This document shows positions 44,321-52,101 of a stretch of 64,000 nt of DNA, in pieces. A program made the translations under genes and the position numbers. The number at the start of each line of letters is the position of its first letter. Position 1 is the first letter of the stretch. The stretch comes from Sphingomonas sp. (GTDB lineage Bacteria > Pseudomonadota > Alphaproteobacteria > Sphingomonadales > Sphingomonadaceae): assembly GCF_017745215.1 (NCBI RefSeq), contig NZ_JAGHZV010000015.1, forward strand, positions 33,386 through 97,385, in the 5' to 3' direction. Below the pieces are notes generated by a model, which was given only the letters and a program-made list of their open reading frames with translations, did no database searches and was not told where the DNA came from.

Positions 44321-44745
44321 AATATGCCTCGTTTTTGTGAAATTCCCCGTATTCGAGTCAGGCATTGTAAGCTATCGCGCATTATTTCTCAAATCTGTTG
44401 AGTGAGAGCTGAACTGCTGGGCTTAACTCTCTTAAATATATAAACCTCAGCCGACCCGGCCCTACGGATGGCAGAGCCTTTGTCGATCTGTCACATACTA
44501 AGAACTGCATTAGCGACCGGATCTAAACTTTCGGGGTCGAGCCAAACCCGAGGGCGGCGACAACGGCTCAGTATATCGCGGGTCTTAGCGCCGGACATCG
44601 AAGGCGTTTTCGGATCGGTCCTGTCCAAAGCACCTCTGGGCAAACTGGATGCCTTCGACGGAACAGGCCTTACAATTGATCCATACGCAGCGGCCGGGCT
44701 GACAAATAGACCACGCCGACTTTTGCGCGGTCATCCAGACCTCTT
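44321..44745. other. intergenic region, no well-supported gene
   Basis: 425 bp between the lipase and XRE genes. It contains the A+T-rich presumed promoter of the lipase and one open frame (44468-44749, plus strand, 93 codons) with no ribosome site, no recognised domain and an end overlapping the XRE stop; I do not accept it as a gene. Confidence 0.5.
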
Positions 44746-44985
44746 CTAATCGAGACCGCGCAGAATGTTGCCCGGTTCAACATCTAGCGCTCGGCAAAAG
44801 CGCACGAATTCCCACACATCGAGGCGGCGCTGGCGACGTTCGATCCGACTGATGAAGGGCTGATCCTCGCCGTACGCAACCGCTAAATCCGCCTGGCTCA
44901 TACCCAGCTCTCTGCGGCGCGCGATGAGACGATCGATGATCTCGATATAGGGCGCTTCGAACGCCGACTTCCGGGCCGCGGGCAT
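44746..44985 (-). CDS. XRE-family helix-turn-helix regulator
   Basis: A 79-residue protein, MPAARKSAFEAPYIEIIDRL, with a lambda-repressor-like HTH: ELGMSQADLAVAYGEDQPFI, SRIERRQRRLDVWEFVRFC, LDVEPGNILRGL. Preferred start ATG 44985. An alternative start at 45072 would make the perfect palindrome at 45002-45031 part of the coding sequence, which is less likely than an operator there. Probably an autoregulated repressor controlling itself and the divergent secreted-protein genes. Confidence 0.82.
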   Translation of the reverse strand: MPAARKSAFEAPYIEIIDRLIARRRELGMSQADLAVAYGEDQPFISRIERRQRRLDVWEFVRFCRALDVEPGNILRGLD

Positions 44986-45001
44986 ACTTGCGGCCACTGG
45001 C

Positions 45002-45031
45002 AGGGCGTTTTGAGATAGTGCAAAACGCCCT
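45002..45031. promoter_or_regulatory. perfect palindrome, likely XRE operator
   Basis: AGGGCGTTTTG (45002-45012) and CAAAACGCCCT (45021-45031) are exact inverted repeats separated by 8 bp. It lies 17 bp upstream of the XRE start and 58 bp upstream of the divergent gene at 45089, the expected place for an autoregulatory operator. Confidence 0.65.
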
Positions 45032-45088
45032 ATGGCAAATCTCCCTATTCCGTAGTAGAGCGAGCTTCGCATTGGTCAGGGGGGAGTG

Positions 45089-45523
45089 ATGCATTTAGGG
45101 GACGCATCTAAAGCGCCGGCCTTAGGCGGTATCGTAGTTGCCCTGGTGGCCATGATCTTCACGTCGCCGTCCGTCGCGAGCCAGAAGATATACCTCAGCA
45201 TAGGTCTCCGGGTCGGGGCCTATGTCCACGAAGCTACGCCGTGCGGGCAGGCGTCGAACGCCACCCTGATGTGGTATGACGGGCGATACTTCTCCGCTGG
45301 GCGACTGCCGAACGTGGCACCGCGCCCGGCCAAGGGCGGCGGCTGGACCGGAAGCTATCGCAATCCGGAGGACGGGACCCGGGAGACCGTCTCAATCGTC
45401 TTGCGCGGCCCGACGCGCTTTACCTGGCGCTCCCGCTGGGGCCGCTTCGCCTACCGCTTCTGCCCCAACCCGTCCCTTCCGGGCATGTGGCGCGGCATGA
45501 CTCCTCGCGAGTACGTGGAGTGA
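45089..45523 (+). CDS. exported hypothetical protein 1 of 3
   Basis: A 144-residue protein with an N-terminal signal (LGGIVVALVAMIFTSPSVAS). The mature domain has two cysteines (TPCGQASNATLMWYDG and RFCPNPSL), probably disulfide bonded, and Trp/Arg-rich beta strands (GGGWTGSYRNPEDGTRE, TRFTWRSRWGRFAYRF). GGGGGAG precedes the ATG at 45089. The next gene overlaps its stop (GTGA). No family recognised; export is inferred from the signal. Confidence 0.6.
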   Translation: MHLGDASKAPALGGIVVALVAMIFTSPSVASQKIYLSIGLRVGAYVHEATPCGQASNATLMWYDGRYFSAGRLPNVAPRPAKGGGWTGSYRNPEDGTRETVSIVLRGPTRFTWRSRWGRFAYRFCPNPSLPGMWRGMTPREYVE

Positions 45524-45927
45524 GGCGCCTCAGCGCGGTCAAGCCGCGGGTCCTCGTTGTGGTCGGTGGCATCGTCCTCCTGCTAGCCCTTTTCGCCATC
45601 AGGGAATATTCCCTTCGGCGAACGCCGGTAGGCGTATGGTCGGACGGAAATACCGAGCTGACGTTTCTCGACGATGGAACTGCCGTCGTGGACGACGGGC
45701 GGGCGGCGAGGCCGCTCACATGGAAGAGCCTCGGCGGCAACCGATTCATCCTCACAGCCGCCGGCTTCATGCCGATGAGCGCGACCGGGTGCTTCGCGGC
45801 GAATGAAGTTAAGCTCCGGAGCGGGGCCCAGGATCAGATTTTTCATCCCGGTCCCCGCGGCACGCCGATCCGCGTCATCATGCCGGCGGGCGCGTGGTTC
45901 ACGGGTCCGACCACCTGCGATCTTTGA
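45520..45927 (+). CDS. membrane-anchored hypothetical protein 2 of 3
   Basis: A 135-residue protein: short basic N-terminus, TM helix (VLVVVGGIVLLLALFAI), then a periplasmic beta-domain (PVGVWSDGNTELTFLDDGTA, NRFILTAAGFMPMSATGCF) with two cysteines. The GTG at 45520 overlaps the preceding stop (GTGA); a GTG at 45487 would give 11 more residues. The GVWSDGNTELTF-like start resembles lipocalin-type or META-like folds but not convincingly. Unknown function. Confidence 0.55.
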   Translation: MRRLSAVKPRVLVVVGGIVLLLALFAIREYSLRRTPVGVWSDGNTELTFLDDGTAVVDDGRAARPLTWKSLGGNRFILTAAGFMPMSATGCFAANEVKLRSGAQDQIFHPGPRGTPIRVIMPAGAWFTGPTTCDL

Positions 45928-45983
45928 CGCCGGCAGTCTGAGTCGGATGAGCCGACCGATGCTGAGATACCTTGGAGAGGCCG

Positions 45984-46475
45984 ATGAAACGCATGCTCGG
46001 GGCCGCACTGGCGGCAAGCCTATTCGGAACTAGTCCGTCGCCCGTGTACCTTACCCCCGACGGGTACGGCTCCGCACGGCTCGGTATGCCGGTACAACAG
46101 ATCACGGAGATGCTGGGAACGCTTGAGGACGGCCGGGGCGACTTCAACTGCCTCGTTGCCCGATCCGGCAAGGATCGGGGCGTGCGACTCTTGTTCATTC
46201 GCGACCGGCTGGCGCGGGTCGAGGTCCGCGCGCCGAGCCGCGCGAGGACGCCGCGCGGCATCGGGATCGGATCGACCGAGGCGGAGGTGCGGCGCGCCTA
46301 TGGTCCGGGACTGCAAGTCGAGGCCAACGAATACGAGCCTGCCCCTGCGAAGAATCTCACCTTCTGGACGCATCCTGACGCGCGCGGGGTCCGGTTCGAA
46401 ACGGATGCGTCGCAACGGGTCGTCGCCATCTATGCCGGCGATCGGACGATCCGCTATGCCGAGGGCTGCTCGTGA
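45984..46475 (+). CDS. exported hypothetical protein 3 of 3, SmpA/BamE-like repeat
   Basis: A 163-residue protein: MKRMLGAALAASLFGTSPSP signal, then two similar units, GYGSARLGMPVQQITEMLG and GIGIGSTEAEVRRAYG, each the 'G-x-G-S/M-x3-V/I-x3-L/Y-G' helix-turn found in BamE/SmpA-like and beta-lactamase-inhibitor-like folds. Two cysteines (NCLVARS and EGCS). GGAGAGG precedes the ATG at 45984. Likely periplasmic; role unknown. Last of three exported proteins in a row. Confidence 0.6.
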   Translation: MKRMLGAALAASLFGTSPSPVYLTPDGYGSARLGMPVQQITEMLGTLEDGRGDFNCLVARSGKDRGVRLLFIRDRLARVEVRAPSRARTPRGIGIGSTEAEVRRAYGPGLQVEANEYEPAPAKNLTFWTHPDARGVRFETDASQRVVAIYAGDRTIRYAEGCS

Positions 46476-46624
46476 GTACGCGGCGCATATTCATGCGGTG
46501 GGCGCTGCACCTCCCATGGCCGGATACGCCATTTGTCCCTCGGCCGGCTAAATTTCGCGTGATTACAACGACAATGCCGTTCGCCGAAAATCGTCGGATC
46601 GACGATTTACGTCGCCGCACAGTT

Positions 46625-47479
46625 TTAGCCGATGTGGACTTGAATTTTATATCCTTTTGCCTGTGCAAGCGATCGCAGCTTAACTGCTAGGTCGATAGCG
46701 TCCAAAAATCCCTTACGGCACTTTCGAATCTTTTCAGCCGCCAGTTTTGCCGTGTTGGCCGGATGGCTGACGGTATTGCGAAACTCCGCAACGAACTCGC
46801 GTGCACCACCGAGCGCAGCTCGATGGCCGGCCAACGCTTGGGCGCCATACATATCATCGATCCTATTTGCGAGCGCCTGATTGGGAGGCGCCGCCCCCAA
46901 GTCCCCTGCTTTAACCGCTTTGGTGCCAATTGCCCGAATAACTGCCTCCACAATCTGACCAGCGTCTTGCAGACCCTGCGTTTCGTTGGTCTGATAAACC
47001 GTGTAGGCGGATCGAAAGGCCACTTTGAGCGGTCCACTCAGCCCGGAAATCGCGCGGTCGAAGGCGTCGGGAGAGATATGTTGCGCCAACGGGACGCAGG
47101 GATGCTGAATTACGGCTTTGCCTTCGTCGTCGACGGTAATAATTCCAAAGCCATGATTCTTTAATTGAGCTACCTTCTTGTGCTTGGGATCACCAAGAAA
47201 TGCCTCCAAGGTACAAGCTTGGTAGACCGATATCGGAAAATCAAAATGGCTAATTTCGTGGGCCGCCCCTTTGAGGCTCTCAGGATATAAATTATCCTCC
47301 ACCTCGACAGCCACGATCTTAAATTTCCCGACCTTCAAATAAAAGCTCGGCCTCCACATAATTGTGTCGTCGATACCCTGCTCGATTTTGACGCCGTTAT
47401 TGCCATATCTCCCTTTGCAGAACGCCAGAGAGTGGTTCGCAACGTCTCGCAAGCGGTCGCTGAGCGTATCAAAGGCCAT
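46625..47479 (-). CDS. HEPN-motif protein of methylase-ParB-HEPN operon
   Basis: A 284-residue protein. The N-terminal half (DTIMWRPSFYLKVGKFKIVA, then VEVEDNLYPESLK) resembles a PD-(D/E)xK nuclease core, but a Ser replaces the usual Asp in RPSF and no ExK is seen, so it may be degenerate. The C-terminal helical half has AEFRNTVSHPANTA, an R-x4-H motif (R234, H239) as in HEPN ribonucleases and toxins. It overlaps the ParB-like gene by 11 bp. Lower G+C than the genome. Proposed as the effector of the operon; inference. Confidence 0.6.
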   Translation of the reverse strand: MAFDTLSDRLRDVANHSLAFCKGRYGNNGVKIEQGIDDTIMWRPSFYLKVGKFKIVAVEVEDNLYPESLKGAAHEISHFDFPISVYQACTLEAFLGDPKHKKVAQLKNHGFGIITVDDEGKAVIQHPCVPLAQHISPDAFDRAISGLSGPLKVAFRSAYTVYQTNETQGLQDAGQIVEAVIRAIGTKAVKAGDLGAAPPNQALANRIDDMYGAQALAGHRAALGGAREFVAEFRNTVSHPANTAKLAAEKIRKCRKGFLDAIDLAVKLRSLAQAKGYKIQVHIG

Positions 47480-48449
47480 CGACGGCCCTCAGCACCCGGT
47501 CGATCAACCGGTTAAGGTCGCTTAGGCGTTCACGCAGTTCATCTCCGATCGAAGATTCGTCATCGCTTTCGATTGTAGCATCGAGATATTCATATATCGA
47601 ATCAACATTTAGCTTAATTTTCCTCTCATCGTATCTCGTTTCAAACTGCTCCGCGTAAACGTCGTGAATACTGACGGGCTTTGTTAGGTCGAAGATGTCG
47701 ATGATGGCCTTTCTAGCCTTATCCTCCCGCACACCGACATTGCTAATGGAAGTGGCAATTTTGGATAGCTTACGGAAATCGGTAATATTGTTTATTGTGC
47801 CGCTCTTGAATTTCTCAATCAATGCGTCTCGCGCACCATTGATATCGGAAACGGCAGCAGGAACACGCTTCTGAACGGTCTTGAGGGCTTTTTCCATTTC
47901 AATGAAAAAATCTTCCGACAAGCGCTGAAGGTGCTTCGGGAGCGCAAGCTCTTCTTCGAGAAGACGTCGGTAATGATCAGGCAAATCAAATAGAAGTCGA
48001 CACCTCCGAATTTGCCCGCGGGTCAAGCCCGTCATTTCACTCAGATCTTGCTCGTTAGGCTCTTTCCCGTCGTTTTCCGCGATGAACAGTTCAATTACAT
48101 CGGGAAGTTTGTTCGCAATCGTCAAATAATCCCACTGCTCCCGAAGGGCGTGAATGTTGAACATTAAGAGCAAATTGTTCAGCCGCGTGGGCTTTGGCTG
48201 AACCAATGCTGGAATTTTCTTGAGGTTTAACTTGAGAGCAGATCGCCATCGCCGCTCACCATCAATCAATACGTATTTTCCGTCGTCTTCATAGACGGTT
48301 ATTGGTACTTGAATGCCATATCGTCTGATCGACGCTATAAGCGTATCCATCTCTTCGGGCCGAAAGAACAGCCGTGGATTCTCCGGATTTCGGTCGATTT
48401 TATCCGGAGATAGGTCTCTAAGCTGGCCGTGAGGTTGCTTTTCAGACAT
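47469..48449 (-). CDS. ParB/Srx-fold protein of methylase-ParB-HEPN operon
   Basis: A 326-residue protein. The ParB N-terminal (ParB/sulfiredoxin) domain is clear: NPENPR at 21-26 and the nucleotide-binding/catalytic DGERRWR at 63-69, with YGIQVPITVYEDDGKYVLI between. A KorB/ParB-type helix-turn-helix follows (LSEMTGLTRGQIRRCRLLFD). The C-terminal 150 residues are helical and unlike chromosome-partition ParB. No ParA partner is present, arguing against partition. ATG 48449 overlaps the methylase stop (TGATG). Could be an NTP-dependent switch, DNA-sliding clamp or nuclease. Confidence 0.8.
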   Translation of the reverse strand: MSEKQPHGQLRDLSPDKIDRNPENPRLFFRPEEMDTLIASIRRYGIQVPITVYEDDGKYVLIDGERRWRSALKLNLKKIPALVQPKPTRLNNLLLMFNIHALREQWDYLTIANKLPDVIELFIAENDGKEPNEQDLSEMTGLTRGQIRRCRLLFDLPDHYRRLLEEELALPKHLQRLSEDFFIEMEKALKTVQKRVPAAVSDINGARDALIEKFKSGTINNITDFRKLSKIATSISNVGVREDKARKAIIDIFDLTKPVSIHDVYAEQFETRYDERKIKLNVDSIYEYLDATIESDDESSIGDELRERLSDLNRLIDRVLRAVDGL

Positions 48450-49648
48450 CACACACGCCCCAGATATATTTTTTCAACTACGGCCGATTTCGCTTGGCCC
48501 TTGGACGCGCCAAATGTGGAGTGATCATGGCTGATGGCGTGGCAAATTTCTACGTCTCGATATGATCTTCTCAGTAGGTCTTCAATTTCGAAGCCCTTCG
48601 AATATGCCAGCCCGTTAGTGGGATAGCTCAGTACTAAGTCGGCACCTAGCCGCGCCGCGCTTCCGACCAGCGCTTCCAAAGAGGCTACAGATTGGCTCTT
48701 CAGCGAGAATTTCGTGACAAATCTCCCATCCCTGTAGACGCCCGCGCCACTCGTGGAAGGGTAGTCGTAAAGAAATAATGTTTCAAGAACATGATAATAT
48801 CTAGAATATTGATCGTTAGTATATGGCGGATCTGCGTAGATAACGCTCGGCTTCATCTTCTCGCTAACGAGGCGAGGTAGTAAAGTCAGGGCATCCTCAT
48901 TGAAGGATCGATTTTGCGACCGCCAAATATCATCACCGACCGGTTGCATTTCTTCATTTGATTCAAGCCATTCCTGCCAAATCATTCGCCGCCGTTGCCG
49001 CTGGAACGTCCGAAAATTGTTTAATTTCGGCGACAGGAACTGGGCGAAATGGCCGGTCGTGGTGGACACGCGAAGCATAGTCCTGCCCAGCGCGATCATG
49101 AGCCAACGCTCAGCATCTTCCATAAGAGCTGTCGGCGTATACCCCCGCACGGCTTCGACTATAGCATCTATTTCGAGAGCCTGTCGGAGGCCGAAAAAAG
49201 TGTCCGCATATTGACGAGTGAACAAGCTAGGGTAGCTGACCGGCGTGGCGATCGGGCTATGATTTAAGGCGCTCCTCAACGCGCTTCTTGCAACCGCGAA
49301 CTCCTCAAAAGTGCTGGCCGCTAAGGCGTCGCTTTCGATCTCCAGATGGGCACGCCATTTTTCGCTACCGCGCGCCAGCGCCTCATGGAATCTCGTATGA
49401 TAGATATCGGCTATCGATTGCGAACGAAGTGGCAAAACGCGGGATGTGAAAAGAGCCGCTCCGACTTGCGAAGCGAAGACCTGTGCATCATTTGTCCAAA
49501 CTTGCCTGGTCGGGCCTACTGCCTCACCGACGGAGCACATACCAGCGAAGACATCGAGCATTGGCCCGGCGCGACAGTCTGCGAGCACATCCGCCACAGT
49601 CCCAGCAAGCTCGCGCTTGGTACCCATATAACTTATACCGACGCCCAT
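48449..49648 (-). CDS. D12-class N6-adenine DNA methyltransferase
   Basis: A 399-residue methyltransferase from the preferred ATG at 49648. The N-terminal ISYMGTKRELAGTVADVL and DVFAGMCSVGEAV form the SAM-binding motifs (X and I) of the Dam/D12 class; the catalytic motif IV is VIYADPPYTNDQYSRYYHVL; LVLSYPTNGLAYSKGF matches motif V-VI. A large insert between motifs I and IV probably contains the target-recognition domain. In-frame starts also exist at 49678 and 49735. First gene of the coupled operon methylase-ParB-HEPN. No ordinary type II restriction enzyme gene is adjacent. Confidence 0.88.
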   Translation of the reverse strand: MGVGISYMGTKRELAGTVADVLADCRAGPMLDVFAGMCSVGEAVGPTRQVWTNDAQVFASQVGAALFTSRVLPLRSQSIADIYHTRFHEALARGSEKWRAHLEIESDALAASTFEEFAVARSALRSALNHSPIATPVSYPSLFTRQYADTFFGLRQALEIDAIVEAVRGYTPTALMEDAERWLMIALGRTMLRVSTTTGHFAQFLSPKLNNFRTFQRQRRRMIWQEWLESNEEMQPVGDDIWRSQNRSFNEDALTLLPRLVSEKMKPSVIYADPPYTNDQYSRYYHVLETLFLYDYPSTSGAGVYRDGRFVTKFSLKSQSVASLEALVGSAARLGADLVLSYPTNGLAYSKGFEIEDLLRRSYRDVEICHAISHDHSTFGASKGQAKSAVVEKIYLGRV

Positions 49649-49894
49649 CCGTAGCCCCGCTACGCCCCTCCAGGGCATTTCGAACGGCGCGAACTTTAGC
49701 GATAGCGTGATAAACGACAAGCAATCCGTTGTCATATCGCTGTCATAACGATCCATTTCGGTTTGATCGTTTGGAGAACCTCGACCGCGCCAGAGCGGCC
49801 TAGGGCCATCGCCATCATGCGCAGGAATTGGCGAAAACAACGCGCATTTGATGGTCTTAGAAGGTCTTGCTACGTTATCGTTGGCATCTCGAAG

Positions 49895-51139
49895 CTATAG
49901 CGGCACCAACTCCCCGCTGAACACCTTGCTCGGCGCGCCATCTATCATGATGCGGGCGTAGAAGTTGCGGTTGGGGAGGTTGATGAAGTCGCGCGCCTCG
50001 AACGTCGGCGCGAACTCCCGCGCCAACAGCGCCGCGTCCTCCACGCCCGTCCGGAAGGCGATGAGCGAACCCGCGTTGCCGAGCACGGCGTGGCGCACCT
50101 CCGGGTCAAGCTGAAAGCTATGCTGTGTCGCAAGCGTAATCGCGACCCCCGCCTTGCGCTGATCCGCCATCATGTTCGCGAATGAGAGGGTGGAGAAGGC
50201 CTGGAACTCGTCAACATACAGGTGGAAGGGGCGTCTCTGCTCGGGCGGCAATTCCAGCCGACTCAGCCCTGCCAGGCCGAGCGTGGATACAAGCAGGCTC
50301 CCCAGCGCCTGACTGCTGTCGCTCCCCAGCCGGCCCGTGGACAGGTTCACGAGGAGCGCCCCGCCCTCGTCCATGATGGATCGGAAGCGGAGATCGACTT
50401 TCGGCGCTACGAATACGCGATACAGCGCCGGGTCGGACAAAAGCGCGCCGAGACGGTTCTGGACAGGGGCCAGGGCCTCGGCCGCATACCGGGGCGGATA
50501 GTTCGCGAACTCGCTCTTCCAGAAGGCTCGGACAACCGGATTGCCGATCCCCGCCACCACGCCGCGGCGGAACGCCTTGTCGGCGTACATGCGCAGGATG
50601 TCCGGAAGCGTCGAGCCGTCGCGCTCCAGGAGCGCATACAGGGAATTGCGGAGCACATGCTCCATGCGCACGCCCCAGGCGTCGGGCCAGAGCTTCTTGA
50701 AGGCTTCCATGAGCCCCGATGCCGCGAGCGGGATCTTGTCCGGGCGCACCCGGCGGAGCGGATTGTATCCGTACGGGTTCGCGGGATCGGCGGGGTCGAA
50801 ATAGGTCGTGCATTCGCCATCGAGCGCCACGCGCAGGCTTTCCGCCAAGTCCCCGTGGGGATCGAGGACGGCGAATCCGCGAGCCGCGCGATAGTCTTGT
50901 ACCGCAAGTTGTTGAATTAACGTAGATTTGCCTACGCCGGTTTGGCCGAAGGCAATCAGATGCATCCTCAGGTCGGCGGGCTTGATCCCGAGAGTTTCTG
51001 CGCCGCCGTGATGGTTGGCTGTGCCTATGATGATGTGCTCCCGAAGCGCCATCTCCTCATTCTCGACGCGAAGATTATTGCGGCTAGTGCTGCGGAATTG
51101 CCGATTGGCATCCAGTTTGCCACTAGGCTGTAGGTTCAT
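49895..51139 (-). CDS. second VirD4/TraG-like ATPase (DNA-binding coupling-type)
   Basis: A 414-residue P-loop ATPase, short for a coupling protein. Walker A LIAFGQTGVGKSTLIQQL (65-73), FAVLDPHGDLAESL, Walker B FHLYVDEFQAFST and the sensor VAITLATQHSFQLDPEVRHA, typical of TraD/TraG-N and 'type IV secretion DNA-binding' proteins. No N-terminal membrane helices. It is G+C-rich like the transfer module at 38.3-42.2 kb but separated from it by cargo. Upstream starts 51139 or 51052 are both possible. Relation to the first ATPase (partner or replacement) is unknown. Confidence 0.83.
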   Translation of the reverse strand: MNLQPSGKLDANRQFRSTSRNNLRVENEEMALREHIIIGTANHHGGAETLGIKPADLRMHLIAFGQTGVGKSTLIQQLAVQDYRAARGFAVLDPHGDLAESLRVALDGECTTYFDPADPANPYGYNPLRRVRPDKIPLAASGLMEAFKKLWPDAWGVRMEHVLRNSLYALLERDGSTLPDILRMYADKAFRRGVVAGIGNPVVRAFWKSEFANYPPRYAAEALAPVQNRLGALLSDPALYRVFVAPKVDLRFRSIMDEGGALLVNLSTGRLGSDSSQALGSLLVSTLGLAGLSRLELPPEQRRPFHLYVDEFQAFSTLSFANMMADQRKAGVAITLATQHSFQLDPEVRHAVLGNAGSLIAFRTGVEDAALLAREFAPTFEARDFINLPNRNFYARIMIDGAPSKVFSGELVPL

Positions 51140-51236
51140 AAGCCCGTGGCCATAGCCTCATTGATCCCTCGGATTTTTCGCAGGTAGTTCCCAAAGCCTG
51201 ACGATCGCCATATCTCCCGTTCATTAGGGGAAGAGC

Positions 51237-51995
51237 ATGACCGTTAATCGAGAATACTGGCGGGAGAAGTTCGGCCAACTGCCACACTGGCCATGTCCCC
51301 TCTGCAAGAAGGGCAACTTGATCCCCATGCCTGATAAGGTGATCGTTGAAGAATCTGGCCCATCAAAAGATGCTCATGATCACGTCAATTGGGAGCCCGA
51401 TTGGGTAATTCAACGCTTTGCTGGCTTCCTTCAATGCAGCAACAAGGATTGTCGCGACGTCGCGTCCATTAGTGGAAACACACCCGTCAATATCTACGAA
51501 TATCAAGACGAGTATGAGCACCATCAGACGATCTCCGACCTCTACGTGGTCAAGTCCATCTTCCCCGCGCCGATCCCGATTGAAGTGCCAGAAGCTGTTC
51601 CCCAGGACATCAAAGAGGCCGTGGAAGGAGCTTCGGCGCTGGTGTGGGCCAGCAATGAGGCAGCGGGTAATCAGCTACGACAAGTCGTTGAACTGTTCCT
51701 TACCCACGAAGGCATCCCTGAGAAGGCTGCCAACGGGAATTACCTCACGGCGCACAACCGTATTCAGCAATTCCAGAAAATCGATTCTGAGAACGGTGAT
51801 GCGCTTCTCGCGGTCAAATGGCTGGGAAATTCGAGCAGTCATCCCGGGGGGCTCACTCGAGATGATGTATTGGACGCTTTCGACATGATCGAATTCGTCT
51901 TTGAGAACCGCTACGCGACCAAAAAAGCCGACCTGAAAGCGAAAATCGCATCTATATTGGCAGCAAAGGGCCCGCCGAAAAAGGGGAAGCCCTGA
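51237..51995 (+). CDS. DUF4145 domain protein with N-terminal zinc ribbon
   Basis: A 252-residue protein. A zinc ribbon is formed by WPCPLCKKGN and LQCSNKDCRD. The DUF4145 domain follows: EAVPQDIKEAVEGASALVWA, NQLRQVVELFLTHEGIPEKA, and the conserved GNSSSHPGGLTRDDVLDAFD. DUF4145 is a HEPN-like helical domain often found in or near restriction and other defence genes. It is divergent from the second coupling ATPase (98 bp between starts) and not part of a visible operon. Role unknown. Confidence 0.8.
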   Translation: MTVNREYWREKFGQLPHWPCPLCKKGNLIPMPDKVIVEESGPSKDAHDHVNWEPDWVIQRFAGFLQCSNKDCRDVASISGNTPVNIYEYQDEYEHHQTISDLYVVKSIFPAPIPIEVPEAVPQDIKEAVEGASALVWASNEAAGNQLRQVVELFLTHEGIPEKAANGNYLTAHNRIQQFQKIDSENGDALLAVKWLGNSSSHPGGLTRDDVLDAFDMIEFVFENRYATKKADLKAKIASILAAKGPPKKGKP

Positions 51996-52101
51996 CCGTT
52001 AGATACCGCGCGGCCTTAGGGCGTCCACTATCGCATAAGTGGCAAAGCCACCGACCGAACACGTACGTGCTTTCAGAAACGGCTGAGAGACGAGGGCGCA
52101 T

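Noticed and set aside
44468..44749. 93-codon plus-strand frame between lipase and XRE gene
   Set aside because: No ribosome site, no recognisable domain, and overlap with the XRE stop.
47469..48449. ParB-like gene as a plasmid partition system
   Set aside because: No ParA gene and no parS-like repeats nearby; it is coupled to a methylase and a HEPN-motif gene instead.
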